64,000 bases of DNA from Dyella nitratireducens (GTDB taxonomy: Bacteria > Pseudomonadota > Gammaproteobacteria > Xanthomonadales > Rhodanobacteraceae): positions 992,867 through 1,056,866 of the forward strand of contig NZ_BMJA01000002.1 of assembly GCF_014642835.1 (NCBI RefSeq), given 5' to 3'. A program made the translations under genes and the position numbers. Below are positions 25,048 through 33,489 of this stretch, piece by piece. The stretch's first letter is position 1. Each line of letters begins with the position of its first letter. The notes beneath the pieces were generated by a model that worked only from the letters and a program-made list of their open reading frames with translations, was not told the DNA's origin and made no database searches.

Positions 25048-25127
25048 GTCGCCCCGACGGAAGCCGGGGCCTGGCGACTTTGGTTTTTTAGCGCCTAAAG
25101 ACACTGGGTCCCGGCTTTCGCCGGGAC
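25048..25127. repeat. REP-like double hairpin, second family
   Basis: Two hairpins of a different sequence from the main REP are present: GTCGCC (25048) with GGCGAC (25073-25078), and GTCCCGGC-TTTC-GCCGGGAC (25108-25127). They lie between the GH2 gene and the next minus-strand gene. The stretch 24849-25047 shows no gene. Confidence 0.7.
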
Positions 25128-25159
25128 GACGAAGTATCAAGCATTGCGGCGAACTGAAG

Positions 25160-25690
25160 TCACTGCTGCTTGATGCCTTCCCCCTGCGCCAGCGTCGTCC
25201 AGTGAACATCGTCGACGGATAGCTCGATGCGAACCGTCACCTTGGTCGGCGAGAGGTAGTGATAGGTCACACGATAGGTTTTGTTATCGGCTTTGCCGTA
25301 TTCGGCCCAGGTATTGCCTTCAATGGTCATGCGCGCAATGAAGGGATCGGCACCGCTGCCGTCGGAGTCGAACATTTCATAATGCCAATAGCTTTTGTCG
25401 CTATGGTTGTACGTGCTGACGGCGTGCGACTTTATGACCTTGTCGGGGTTGTTCATGGTAAAGCTGCACGCCATGAACGCCTTGTTGGCGGACCATCCGC
25501 ACTCTTCCAGCCATACCCATTTGCCGGCTTTCTGATTGCCGACGGCGAGATTTTCTCCGTGGTATAGCCATGTACCTGCGGTGATATCCAGCGCTTGAAG
25601 TTCAGCAGGCGGGGTTGGCGTATCGGCGCACCATGCCGACGACACCAAGGCTGACGTGATGAGGGTTGCAAGCATCGGTATGCGGTGCAT
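25160..25690 (-). CDS. Secreted DUF1579-like protein
   Basis: This 176-residue protein has a signal peptide (LATLITSALVSSAWC). A single domain (ITAGTWLYHGENLAVGNQKA, then STYNHSDKSYWHYEMFDSDG and YHYLSPTKVTVRIELSVDD) resembles the DUF1579 lipocalin-like fold. It is probably a periplasmic ligand-binding or stress protein. It is preceded by the divergent GlxA-type regulator, which may control it. Family assignment is tentative. Confidence 0.65.
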   Translation of the reverse strand: MHRIPMLATLITSALVSSAWCADTPTPPAELQALDITAGTWLYHGENLAVGNQKAGKWVWLEECGWSANKAFMACSFTMNNPDKVIKSHAVSTYNHSDKSYWHYEMFDSDGSGADPFIARMTIEGNTWAEYGKADNKTYRVTYHYLSPTKVTVRIELSVDDVHWTTLAQGEGIKQQ

Positions 25691-25838
25691 AAGCCATTCT
25701 CCCGAGGCAGGCAGAGGTGTTCGCTATGGACGCACGGCCATTGGACCGTGCTGAACGGAAATACCCGATCTGGATTGGATCTTGACGGTTCGAGTCCGGC
25801 GGGACAACGCTAATCAGGCCTCGTTTTCTGCCAAACCG

Positions 25839-26849
25839 ATGACTTCCACCAAGATCATTGCCTTCGTTCTGTTCGACGATGCGTTAGCCCTCAATATCGC
25901 CGGCCCCGCTGAAGTGTTTGGCAGCGCCAATCGGTTGTCGGGCGAAAGCGTCCCGCTCTACGAGTTTGTCTATCTATCCACGGCGGGCGGCCTGGTCAGG
26001 ACGGGCGCCGGCATGTCGATTCACACCGAATCCATTGCAACCGTCGATGTGCATCGGCTGGATACGATGATGGTGGTCGGCGGCGCCACGGTTGCCGAAG
26101 CGATGCGCGATACAGCGTTGATCGATTGGATAGCGCATGCCTCCACCGTGGTGCGGCGCACTTGCAGCGTGTGCACGGGCGCTTTTCTATTGGCTGCTGC
26201 ACGCCTGCTGGATGGGCGCCGCGCGGTCACCCATTGGGCGTCCGTCGATGATCTACTGGCGCAGTTTCCGGCGGTGGATGTGCAGCTCGATCCTATTTAT
26301 ATCAACGACGGCAACATTTGGACGTCCGCCGGCATCTCGGCAGGTATCGACCTGGCGCTGACCCTGGTGGCCGCCGATCACGATCGTCGCCTGAGCCTTG
26401 CCGTCGCCAGAGACCTCGTCGTTTTTCTGCATCGCCCTGGCGGGCAGGCGCAATTCAGCCGGACCCTGGCGGCACAGGCGGACACGAATACGCGCAATGT
26501 CAAATCTCAGCTTGAGGCCTTGCATGCCTGGATCGTCGAGCATCTGGATGAGGATCTCAGTGTCGAGCGTCTTGCCGCGCGGATGAAAATGACGCCGCGC
26601 ACCTTTGCACGCAAGTTTGTCGAGGAATATGGCCGCACGTCGACCAAGCTGGTCGAGGATCTTCGCCTTGAAACCACATGCCGGCATCTTGAGGAAAACC
26701 ATGTTTCCATCAAGCAGATCGCCTGCCTTTGCGGCTTTGGCGACGAGGAGCGCATGAGGAGGGTGTTCGTGCGGCGCCTGCATGTGCACCCTGCCGGCTA
26801 TCGGGAGCAATTCGCCGCGCGGTTAAGCCTGGCGCTGCTTCGCACGTGA
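25839..26849 (+). CDS. GlxA family AraC-type transcriptional regulator
   Basis: This 336-residue protein has a DJ-1/PfpI-like amidase domain (about 1-190; ALNIAGPAEVF, CSVCTGAFLLAAARLLDGRR with the nucleophile-elbow cysteine, THWASVDDL, TSAGISAGIDLAL). Two AraC helix-turn-helix units follow (LSVERLAARMKMTPRTFARK and HVSIKQIACLCGFGDEERM). Members sense nitrogenous or osmolyte-type ligands. The ATG at 25839 fits the start of the domain better than the 25782 extension. Confidence 0.9.
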   Translation: MTSTKIIAFVLFDDALALNIAGPAEVFGSANRLSGESVPLYEFVYLSTAGGLVRTGAGMSIHTESIATVDVHRLDTMMVVGGATVAEAMRDTALIDWIAHASTVVRRTCSVCTGAFLLAAARLLDGRRAVTHWASVDDLLAQFPAVDVQLDPIYINDGNIWTSAGISAGIDLALTLVAADHDRRLSLAVARDLVVFLHRPGGQAQFSRTLAAQADTNTRNVKSQLEALHAWIVEHLDEDLSVERLAARMKMTPRTFARKFVEEYGRTSTKLVEDLRLETTCRHLEENHVSIKQIACLCGFGDEERMRRVFVRRLHVHPAGYREQFAARLSLALLRT

Positions 26850-26941
26850 TGCAAATCGATCAGAGCCTGAGGTATCCCCACGTTTTCGAGCTGTTCAATG
26901 AAGGGTTTTTTCGCGGCCAATACTTAGCGTTTTTACCTCGG

Positions 26942-27010
26942 CGTCATTCCGGCGAAGGCCGGAATCCATGCTTCGCACTCGCCATGGATTCCAGCCTTCG
27001 CCGGAATGAC
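26942..27010. repeat. REP-type inverted repeat pair
   Basis: GTCATTCCGGCGAAGGCCGG (26943-26962) is followed, after about 30 nt, by the inverse CAGCCTTCGCCGGAATGAC (26992-27010), with one mismatch in the right arm. It lies between the convergent GlxA-type gene and the alpha/beta hydrolase gene. Confidence 0.8.
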
Positions 27011-27039
27011 ACCGAGGTCATTTAATAGATCTTGGCTGA

Positions 27040-27822
27040 TTATTGAGCTGATGCCGCCTTCTCGATCAGCTTCGCCACCGCTTCGGGATGGGACACCATC
27101 ACCACGTGCGAGGCGCCCTTGACGACCACGACACCCTTGGCATTGGCTCGCCTGGCCATAAACGCCATCGTTTGCGGCGGAATGTTCTTGTCTGCGTCGC
27201 CATAGATGAACCAGGATGGGATGGTCTTCCAGGACGCATCACCTGCCTTCTCATCGAGTGCGGCCTGGGCTAGCGGGCGTTGCGTTGCCGCCATCAGCGC
27301 GGCCTGCGCTGCCGGAACGTCGGCGGCGAACTGCGCAGGGAACTTGTTCTGAAGGATGTAGAGATCCTTGCTGCCATCGGCGAGTTCGGCGGGCGGAGCA
27401 AGCGCCTGGCCCAGTGTGCTGCCGGGGAACTTGCCTGCCAACTCTGCGACGGTCTCGCCGGTGTCTGGAGCGAACGCGCTGACGTAGACCAGTGCTTTGA
27501 CGTTCGAATGGCCGTTGGCTGCTTCGGTAATGACATTGCCGCCGTAGGAATGGCCGACCAGCACGACAGGGTCTTTCAGGTCGGCAACGAGGCTGCCGAT
27601 GTTTGCGCCGTCGCTCTTCGCGCCGCGTAATGGGTTGGCGGCGGCGATGACGAAATAGCCGTCTTTCTGCAGGATCTTGACGACTCCGTTCCAACTTGAA
27701 GCATCTGCGAATGCGCCATGTACCAGCACGATGGTGGGTTTGTGCATGGGCTCCTGTGCGGACGCATTGGCGCCAACGAACATGGCGGCTGCGAGCACCA
27801 ATCCTGCGAACATGCTTTTCAT
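27040..27822 (-). CDS. Secreted alpha/beta hydrolase
   Basis: This 260-residue protein has a signal peptide (FAGLVLAAAMFVGANASA) and an alpha/beta core: TIVLVHGAFADASSW (oxyanion hole), VGHSYGG nucleophile, GDADKNIP acid and KGASHVVMVSHP histidine. It resembles the hydroxynitrile-lyase/salicylate-esterase-like hydrolases. The start at 27822 has AGGAGA 7 bp upstream, ruling out the longer 27849 start. A periplasmic esterase role is inferred. Confidence 0.87.
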   Translation of the reverse strand: MKSMFAGLVLAAAMFVGANASAQEPMHKPTIVLVHGAFADASSWNGVVKILQKDGYFVIAAANPLRGAKSDGANIGSLVADLKDPVVLVGHSYGGNVITEAANGHSNVKALVYVSAFAPDTGETVAELAGKFPGSTLGQALAPPAELADGSKDLYILQNKFPAQFAADVPAAQAALMAATQRPLAQAALDEKAGDASWKTIPSWFIYGDADKNIPPQTMAFMARRANAKGVVVVKGASHVVMVSHPEAVAKLIEKAASAQ

Positions 27823-27892
27823 TTCGTATCTCCTTGGGTTTTGTGGCATAGATATCTACATGTCTTGCGATCAGGTCTATCTGCACCTCACC

Positions 27893-28011
27893 GTCATTCC
27901 GGCGAAAGCCGGAATCCAGTTCAAGCATGTTGTGCGAAGCACGCAACAGGAAAGGATGCTGTGTCCTTCGGACGCTTATTTAGACTGGATTCCGGCTTTC
28001 GCCGGAATGAC
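27893..28011. repeat. REP-type inverted repeat pair with long loop
   Basis: GTCATTCCGGCGAAAGCCGG and its exact inverse (CCGGCTTTCGCCGGAATGAC) bracket about 80 nt that hold a smaller GTTGTGCG..CGCAAC dyad. It uses AAAGCC instead of AAGGCC, so it is a sequence variant of the copies at 2400 and 22096. Confidence 0.8.
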
Positions 28012-28113
28012 GACTGGGCACTATTAAGTCATTCAAAAATCGGGTCGTGGCGGTTGGTGGACACACCTGGCACGCACATGTGAAGAGTGCGCCTGCCTCA
28101 GATCTGGAATGCC

Positions 28114-28518
28114 TCACTTCACCACTTCGACAAGCGGCTTCCCGATAGGAACAACGTACGTTCCAAGCTCTGCTGCATTGGTCTGCCCGACGTTCGTCGC
28201 GCTATGGACAACACCCGTCGGAACAAACAAGACATCGCCAGCCTTGAGCGTCACCGGCGGCTTGCCTTCGAGGCGATACTCCAGCGTGCCCTCGATGACG
28301 TAGATGATTTCCTCGCCAGGATGCTTGTGATTCGGAGCAGTCTTGCCAGGATCGATGTCGACACGCAGTTGAACTTCCTCGTAACCCGGAATGCTTAGGT
28401 TGTGGCGAGACAGTTCCTTGCGATGTGTTCCTTGCAGTTGCTGCGCACGGCCCGTATGAGGTGCCAGGACACTTGCGATGGTCAAGAGCGTTGCAGCCCC
28501 CATGATTGACGCTTTCAT
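28114..28518 (-). CDS. Secreted cupin-domain protein
   Basis: This 134-residue protein has a signal peptide (GAATLLTIASVLAPHTGRA). A single cupin barrel has motif 1 NHKHPGEEIIYVIEGTLEYR and motif 2 GDVLFVPTGVVHSATN, so the metal ligands (two histidines, glutamate, final histidine) are all present. It is a small periplasmic metal-binding protein, possibly a dioxygenase-like enzyme or sensor. It is on the same strand as the epoxide-hydrolase-like gene upstream at 152 bp. Confidence 0.85.
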   Translation of the reverse strand: MKASIMGAATLLTIASVLAPHTGRAQQLQGTHRKELSRHNLSIPGYEEVQLRVDIDPGKTAPNHKHPGEEIIYVIEGTLEYRLEGKPPVTLKAGDVLFVPTGVVHSATNVGQTNAAELGTYVVPIGKPLVEVVK

Positions 28519-28670
28519 GTGATGTTCCTTGCCTATTTACGTTTGCAACGATGTTGGCCTCGCAATGAGGGCGGCATCACCCGCCCGTTGAAGGCATCAT
28601 TGGTTGTCTAGGGAGCGGCGGCAATTACGTGCGAAGTAATAACGGCCGATCGACCTTCGTCCGACTCGTA

Positions 28671-29690
28671 TCAAAGGTGACCAGCATCGATCACGGCTTG
28701 CGTGAATGCCTGTGGCGCTTCTTCCGGCAGGTTGTGGCCAATGCCGCCGGTGATCAGGCGGAACTGGTACTTGCCGGTGAAATGCTTGGCATACGCCTCC
28801 GGCTGCGGATGCGGTGCGCCATTGGCATCGCCTTCCAGGGCGATCGTCGGCACGGTGATGGCCGGGAATTGCGCCAGGCGCTTCTCCAGCGGGGCGTATG
28901 TTGTTTCGCCGTTGGCCAGGTCCAGGCGCCAGCGGTAGTTATGGATGGTGATGGCGACCTGGTCGGGGTTGTCCAACGCTGCGGCACTGCGTTCGAAGGT
29001 GGCGTCGTCAAAGTTCCACTTCGGCGAGGCCAACTGCCAGATCAACTTGGCGAAGTCGTGGTGATACTTTTCGTAACCGACGCGGCCACGCTCGGTGGTG
29101 AAGTAATACTGATACCACCACTGCAGCTCGGCCTTGGGCGGCAAGGGCTCCTTGCCGGATTCCTGGCTGCCGATGAGGTAGCCGCTCACGGTCACCAACG
29201 ATGTCACGCGTTCCGGCCAAAGGGTGGCGACGATGTCTGCCGAGCGCGCACCCCAATCAAAACCACCAAGTTCCGCACGCTGGATATGCAACGCATCCAT
29301 GAAGTCGATGACGTCCTGTGCCAAGGCGGCGGGTTCGGCATTGCGCATGGTGCTGGCCGACAGAAACCGCGTCTCGCCGTATCCACGTGCATAGGGGACA
29401 AGCACGCGATAACCCTTTGCTGCCAGCGCCGGTGCGACCTTTTCATAGCTGTGGATGTCGTACGGCCACCCGTGCAGAAGAATCACCACCGGGCCATCGG
29501 CCGGCCCCATCTCGGCATAAGCGACATCCAGCACGCCGGCATGGACATGCTTCAGCGGCCCCCACGGATCCTGCGATGCAGCCGGTGACATGGATGATTG
29601 AGCTGGCGTGTTTTCGGCGTGTGTCGCCGAAGCAAGACCGGTGAGGCTCAGGGCGAGGGCGGCGGCGAGTGCCAAGTGCGTGCGCTTCAT
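28671..29690 (-). CDS. Periplasmic epoxide-hydrolase-like alpha/beta hydrolase
   Basis: This 339-residue protein has a signal peptide (MKRTHLALAAALALSLTGLA). The HGWP oxyanion motif, GGFDWGARSADIVATLWPER with Asp as nucleophile, and GIGHNLPEEAP with the catalytic histidine follow the epoxide hydrolase pattern rather than a serine esterase. It hydrolyses epoxides or related electrophiles outside the cytoplasm. AGGAGA precedes the ATG at 29690. It lies 37 bp behind ohr, so the two detoxifying enzymes are probably made together. Confidence 0.87.
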   Translation of the reverse strand: MKRTHLALAAALALSLTGLASATHAENTPAQSSMSPAASQDPWGPLKHVHAGVLDVAYAEMGPADGPVVILLHGWPYDIHSYEKVAPALAAKGYRVLVPYARGYGETRFLSASTMRNAEPAALAQDVIDFMDALHIQRAELGGFDWGARSADIVATLWPERVTSLVTVSGYLIGSQESGKEPLPPKAELQWWYQYYFTTERGRVGYEKYHHDFAKLIWQLASPKWNFDDATFERSAAALDNPDQVAITIHNYRWRLDLANGETTYAPLEKRLAQFPAITVPTIALEGDANGAPHPQPEAYAKHFTGKYQFRLITGGIGHNLPEEAPQAFTQAVIDAGHL

Positions 29691-29727
29691 GGTGATCTCC
29701 TGGAATGCGTGTGTGATGACTGGGGAT

Positions 29728-30135
29728 TTAGATCGCGGCGACGACAGCCTGGATGTTTCCGCGGGTCGCCTTGGAATACGGGCAGATCTGGTGGGCGCGA
29801 TCGACCAGGGATTGGGCGACGGCATGCTCCAGTCCCGGCAGGCTTACGTTGAGACGTGCCTGGAGGAAGAAGCCTTCCTCGACGTCGTTGCCCAGGTCGA
29901 CTTCCGCGGCGACCGAGGTGTCTGCCGGCAGCGTGATGCCGATCTCCTGCGCTGCACGTCCCATCGCGCCGATGAAGCAGGCGGACCAGCCTGCGGCAAA
30001 CAGTTGTTCCGGATTGGTGCCGGTGCCGCTGGAGCCGGGCAGCGACAGCTTGATGTCGAGGCGATGGTCGTCGCTGCGCGATTGGCCGTTGCGGCCGCCG
30101 GTGGTGGTGGTCTTGGCGGTGTAGAGGATGGACAT
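29728..30135 (-). CDS. ohr: Organic hydroperoxide resistance protein (Ohr/OsmC family)
   Basis: This 135-residue protein has the Ohr active site complete: E43 in NPEQLFAAGW, C53 in WSACFIGAMG and C118 in CPYSKATRGN; an Arg lies near residue 20. It reduces organic hydroperoxides with a thiol donor such as lipoylated proteins. The start at 30135 has AGGAAA upstream. It leads a two-gene operon with the epoxide-hydrolase-like gene. No ohrR is adjacent, but a palindrome lies at 30323. Confidence 0.92.
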   Translation of the reverse strand: MSILYTAKTTTTGGRNGQSRSDDHRLDIKLSLPGSSGTGTNPEQLFAAGWSACFIGAMGRAAQEIGITLPADTSVAAEVDLGNDVEEGFFLQARLNVSLPGLEHAVAQSLVDRAHQICPYSKATRGNIQAVVAAI

Positions 30136-30322
30136 GATCGGTTTTCCTAAGTGGTCGAGTGGCCGCCTCGTCGCGAGGCCCTGGCCGGTGTGCATAGGAA
30201 ACCGCGGCGGCGTATCCCGGTTGTGTCCGGGCAGGCGCCAAAAGGCATCGAAATGTGTAACGGAGGGGCCCTGATACGTTTTGATACAAAAGCGTCCGAC
30301 CGGGCAGACTTGCCTCGCGTCG

Positions 30323-30334
30323 GTTTGTACAAAC
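30323..30334. promoter_or_regulatory. Palindromic operator candidate upstream of ohr
   Basis: GTTTGTACAAAC is a perfect 12-bp palindrome in the 310-bp divergent region between ohr and the thioredoxin-like gene. The related motif GATACAAAA occurs on both sides (about 30284 and 30337). This suggests a regulator with several sites, such as a MarR-type OhrR encoded elsewhere. Confidence 0.5.
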
Positions 30335-30445
30335 AGATACAAAAAGCCATCAAGGCGGACACGTTCCAGATAAACCAGGGATGTCCCATACGCGTCATGG
30401 CAGCGCGTGGACGCTGCCGCTTATCCACGACAGGCAGACCACCCC

Positions 30446-30997
30446 ATGACATCCCTTCGCATTGCCGCCGTCCTGGCCGCCCTCGGTGCGGCCCTGATCA
30501 CTTTCTGGCCGAACGCCTGGACTGCAGCCAGCACCGAGCAGCCCGTTGGCGGCACACCGGCACCTGACTTCACCGGCGCCGATCGCTGGTTCAATTCAGC
30601 GCCACTGACCCTGGAAAAACTTCACGGCAAGGTAGTGCTGGTGGATTTCTGGACGCGTGAATGCATCAACTGCATCCACACGCTGCCGCACATCAAGACG
30701 CTTTACGACAAGTACGCCAGCCAGGGGCTCGTGATCGTCGGCGTGCACACGCCCGAGTACGATGAGGAGCACGATCCCGCCTTGTTGCAGAAGGCGATTG
30801 ATCAATACCAGATCACGTGGCCGGTAGCCTTGGACAATAGCTATCGCATCTGGAATGCCTACGGCAACCGTTACTGGCCGGCCATCTATCTCATCGACCG
30901 GCGTGGCCATGTGGTCTATTACCATGTCGGCGAGGGAAACTATGACGACACCGAGCAGCGCATTCGGCAGTTGCTGGGCACATCGCAGAACGCATAA
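30446..30997 (+). CDS. Thioredoxin-like protein with CINC active site, exported
   Basis: This is 183 residues with an N-terminal signal or anchor (LRIAAVLAALGAALITFWP). The redoxin fold has KVVLVDFWTRECINCIHTLP (C73/C76 as CxxC) and a WPAIYLIDRRGHVVYYHVGE cis-proline region. It is like the C-terminal domain of DipZ/TlpA-type periplasmic thiol-disulphide proteins. It starts an apparent operon with the response regulator and kinase that follow, linking thiol redox state with signalling. Confidence 0.85.
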   Translation: MTSLRIAAVLAALGAALITFWPNAWTAASTEQPVGGTPAPDFTGADRWFNSAPLTLEKLHGKVVLVDFWTRECINCIHTLPHIKTLYDKYASQGLVIVGVHTPEYDEEHDPALLQKAIDQYQITWPVALDNSYRIWNAYGNRYWPAIYLIDRRGHVVYYHVGEGNYDDTEQRIRQLLGTSQNA

Positions 30998-31026
30998 CGG
31001 CAACGCAACCCTGGGAGCGCATGCAC

Positions 31027-31767
31027 ATGGACCACATCGACAACATCCTCGTCGTCGACGACGACCGCGAGATCCGTACGGGTGTCGTGGACTATCTTAA
31101 AAAGAACGGTTTGCGCGCCAGCGCGGCCGTAGATGGCCGAGACATGTTCGCGCAACTGGACGCCTCGGCATTCGATCTTGTCGTGCTGGACATCATGATG
31201 CCGGGCGATGACGGCCTGGTGCTTTGCCGCACCTTGCGCGCCGGCAAGCATCAGGCGCTGCCGGTGCTGCTGTTGACTGCGCGTGACGATGAGACCGATC
31301 GCATCATCGGCCTGGAGATGGGCGCGGACGATTATCTGGTCAAGCCGTTTTCACCGCGTGAACTGCTGGCGCGCATCAAAGCGGTGATTCGCCGCACGCG
31401 CATGCTGCCGCCGAATCTGCGCATCACCGAAAGTGTCGAGATCTTGTCATTCGGGCGTTGGCGCCTGGATACCGCCGCACGCCATCTGCTGGACGAGGAA
31501 GGCACCATCGTGCCACTCAGTGGCGCGGAGTTTCGGTTGCTGCGGGTGTTCCTGGATCATCCGCAGCGCGTGCTTTCACGCGATCAACTGCTCAACCTGA
31601 CGCAGGGCAGGGACGCGGAGCTGTTCGATCGCTCCATCGATCTGTTGGTAAGCCGCTTGCGCACTCGTCTTGAAGACAACGCCAAAGAGCAGTCGTACAT
31701 CAAAACGGTGCGTAGTGAAGGTTATGTGTTCAGCATGCCGATCACCGTGCCTGGAAATAACCCGTGA
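31027..31767 (+). CDS. OmpR-family response regulator
   Basis: This is 246 residues. The receiver domain has NILVVDDDREIRTG, phospho-accepting D55 in LVVLDIMMPGDDG, and a conserved lysine in YLVKPFSPRELL. A winged-helix output domain (LSGAEFRLLRVFLDHPQRVL through RSIDLLVSRLRTRLE and SYIKTVRSEGYVF) follows. The ATG at 31027 sits 9 bp after GGAG, better than the 31021 ATG. The stop overlaps the kinase start (GTGA), so the two are translationally coupled. Confidence 0.92.
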   Translation: MDHIDNILVVDDDREIRTGVVDYLKKNGLRASAAVDGRDMFAQLDASAFDLVVLDIMMPGDDGLVLCRTLRAGKHQALPVLLLTARDDETDRIIGLEMGADDYLVKPFSPRELLARIKAVIRRTRMLPPNLRITESVEILSFGRWRLDTAARHLLDEEGTIVPLSGAEFRLLRVFLDHPQRVLSRDQLLNLTQGRDAELFDRSIDLLVSRLRTRLEDNAKEQSYIKTVRSEGYVFSMPITVPGNNP

Positions 31768-33086
31768 GCCGCATGGCCTTCATCGCGCCGGAACGCTGGT
31801 TGCCGCGCAGCATGGCGTCGCGTCTTTACCTGATTATCTTCATCGGCCTGATGCTGGCGCAGGGGCTTTCCTTCGCCGTGATGTTCTATGAGCGCTATGA
31901 AAGTGCTACGGCGACCATGTTCGACACGGTTGAGCATGAAGCGGGTACATCGGTGGCCATGCTGGATCGCCTGCCCGCTGCCGAGCGCGCTGGCGCGCTG
32001 GGCCTTCTGCAGCGTGACAACTATCGTTTTCTGTTAGGGCATGGCCAGCCGGGCACGCCATTGACCAATGAGCGCTCGTGGCAACTCGTGCACCGGATCG
32101 AGAAAGAGGTCGGCCCTGACTATCGCGTACAGGCGGATGCGATGTCGACGCATGCTGGGGCCTATCAGGTGCATTTCACCTTGCATGACGGTTCGCCGCT
32201 GACGATGGAGGTTACGCCACGCGGCATACCGCCGATCGCGCAGTGGCTGCCGATCGTGCTGGTTTTGCAGTTGTGCCTGCTGCTCATATGCACCTGGCTC
32301 GCCGTGCGCTTGGCCGCACGCCCCTTGGCGCAACTTGCACACGCCGCGGAATCCATGACGCCGACGGCGGATGGCCCGCGCCTGAGCGAAGCAGGTCCCA
32401 TCGAAGTGGCCCAGGCGGCGATCGCCTTCAACACGATGCAAGAACGCATCGCACGCCATCTCAAGGAACGCCTGCACATTCTTGCTTCGATCTCGCATGA
32501 CCTGCAGACACCTATCACGCGCATGCGCTTGCGCGCGGAATCTTTGGAAGAGGGCGAAGAACGTCAGAAGATTCTCAATGACCTGCACGAGATGGAGCAT
32601 CTGGTGCGCGAGGGCGTTGCTTACGCACGCAGCGCTCATGGCGGTGCGGAGACGCCTGTGCGCATGGATGTGAAGGCCTTTGTGGAAAGCCTTGTCTTCG
32701 ACTACCAGGACATGGGCAAGCCTGTCACGTTGGAGGAATCCATCGGTGGCGCGGCCATGGTTCGCCCGCAAGCATTGCGGCGCGTGCTGGGCAACTTGAT
32801 TGATAACGCCATTAAATATGGCGGCAGCGCTGAAGTCAGTGCCTGGCGCAACGAGGAAGGCGCGATGTGCCTGGCCGTGTGCGATCGCGGGCCGGGCATT
32901 CCCGAGGATCAGTTGGAGCAGGTGCTGCAGCCGTTTTATCGCCTGGAGGGTTCGCGTAGCCGCGACACGGGTGGTGCGGGTTTGGGCCTGGCCATTGCTG
33001 TGCAGTTAGCGCGTGCGATTGGTGGTGGCTTGCAGCTTTCCAATCGGGAAGACGGGGGTCTTGCGGCGGTGATTACGTTGCCATAG
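31764..33086 (+). CDS. Sensor histidine kinase
   Basis: This is 440 residues from the overlapping GTG. A first membrane helix (about 20-42) is followed by a periplasmic loop of about 120 residues, a second helix (about 160-183), HAMP, HisKA with H245 in SISHDLQTPITRMRLRAE, and HATPase with NLIDNAIKYGG (N box), DRGPGIPED and GGAGLGLAIA. It is an EnvZ-like partner of the preceding regulator. The signal is unknown; the thioredoxin-like gene ahead suggests an envelope redox input. Confidence 0.92.
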   Translation: MSRMAFIAPERWLPRSMASRLYLIIFIGLMLAQGLSFAVMFYERYESATATMFDTVEHEAGTSVAMLDRLPAAERAGALGLLQRDNYRFLLGHGQPGTPLTNERSWQLVHRIEKEVGPDYRVQADAMSTHAGAYQVHFTLHDGSPLTMEVTPRGIPPIAQWLPIVLVLQLCLLLICTWLAVRLAARPLAQLAHAAESMTPTADGPRLSEAGPIEVAQAAIAFNTMQERIARHLKERLHILASISHDLQTPITRMRLRAESLEEGEERQKILNDLHEMEHLVREGVAYARSAHGGAETPVRMDVKAFVESLVFDYQDMGKPVTLEESIGGAAMVRPQALRRVLGNLIDNAIKYGGSAEVSAWRNEEGAMCLAVCDRGPGIPEDQLEQVLQPFYRLEGSRSRDTGGAGLGLAIAVQLARAIGGGLQLSNREDGGLAAVITLP

Positions 33087-33128
33087 CGCGTTTGTTATCA
33101 GGCGAAGACCAGCGCCAGGGCGGAGCCA

Positions 33129-33162
33129 ATACGCCATTGACGTATATACGCCAATGGCGTAT
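33129..33162. promoter_or_regulatory. Large palindrome at the toxin-antitoxin promoter
   Basis: ATACGCCATTG (33129-33139) and CAATGGCGTAT (33152-33162) form a perfect 11-bp inverted repeat, with the smaller palindrome CGTATATACG between the arms. TTGACG at 33137 can serve as a -35 element, so antitoxin binding would block the promoter. The arms end at the first candidate ATG of the toxin, which favours the start at 33173. Confidence 0.65.
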
Positions 33163-33172
33163 GGTCAAATCC

Positions 33173-33487
33173 ATGATCTTCATCGAAACGAGTGTCTTCA
33201 CTCGCCAGATCCAAGAATTGGTAAGCGACGAGGAATACGCCGCTTTTCAGGTCGAGTTAGCCAACGATCCGGCGGCTGGCGATGTGATTCGAGGGACCGG
33301 CGGACTCAGGAAAATTCGCATGGCCGCGAAGGGGCATGGAAAGCGAGGTGGCGCACGGGTGATCTATTACTACTTCATCGGTGAGTCGCAGATCGCAATG
33401 CTTCTGGCATATGCCAAGAATGAGGCTGACGACCTGACTGCGGCACAGAAGAAGGTGCTGAAGCAAATCATCGACCAGTGGAGATGA
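33173..33487 (+). CDS. RelE/HigB-type toxin
   Basis: This 104-residue protein, MIFIETSVFTRQIQELVSDE with GTGGLRKIRMAAKGHGKRGG and ARVIYYYFIGESQIAMLLAY, is the RelE/ParE fold in the variant often paired with NadS-type Xre proteins. Such toxins cleave mRNA on the ribosome. The start ATG at 33161 would lie in the operator palindrome. The gene order is toxin first, as in higBA, and the stop lies within the antitoxin start region. Confidence 0.88.
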   Translation: MIFIETSVFTRQIQELVSDEEYAAFQVELANDPAAGDVIRGTGGLRKIRMAAKGHGKRGGARVIYYYFIGESQIAMLLAYAKNEADDLTAAQKKVLKQIIDQWR

Positions 33488-33489
33488 TG

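Noticed and set aside
26941-28011. REP copies considered as a CRISPR array
   Set aside because: The units are inverted rather than direct, unequally spaced over kilobases, and have no cas genes.
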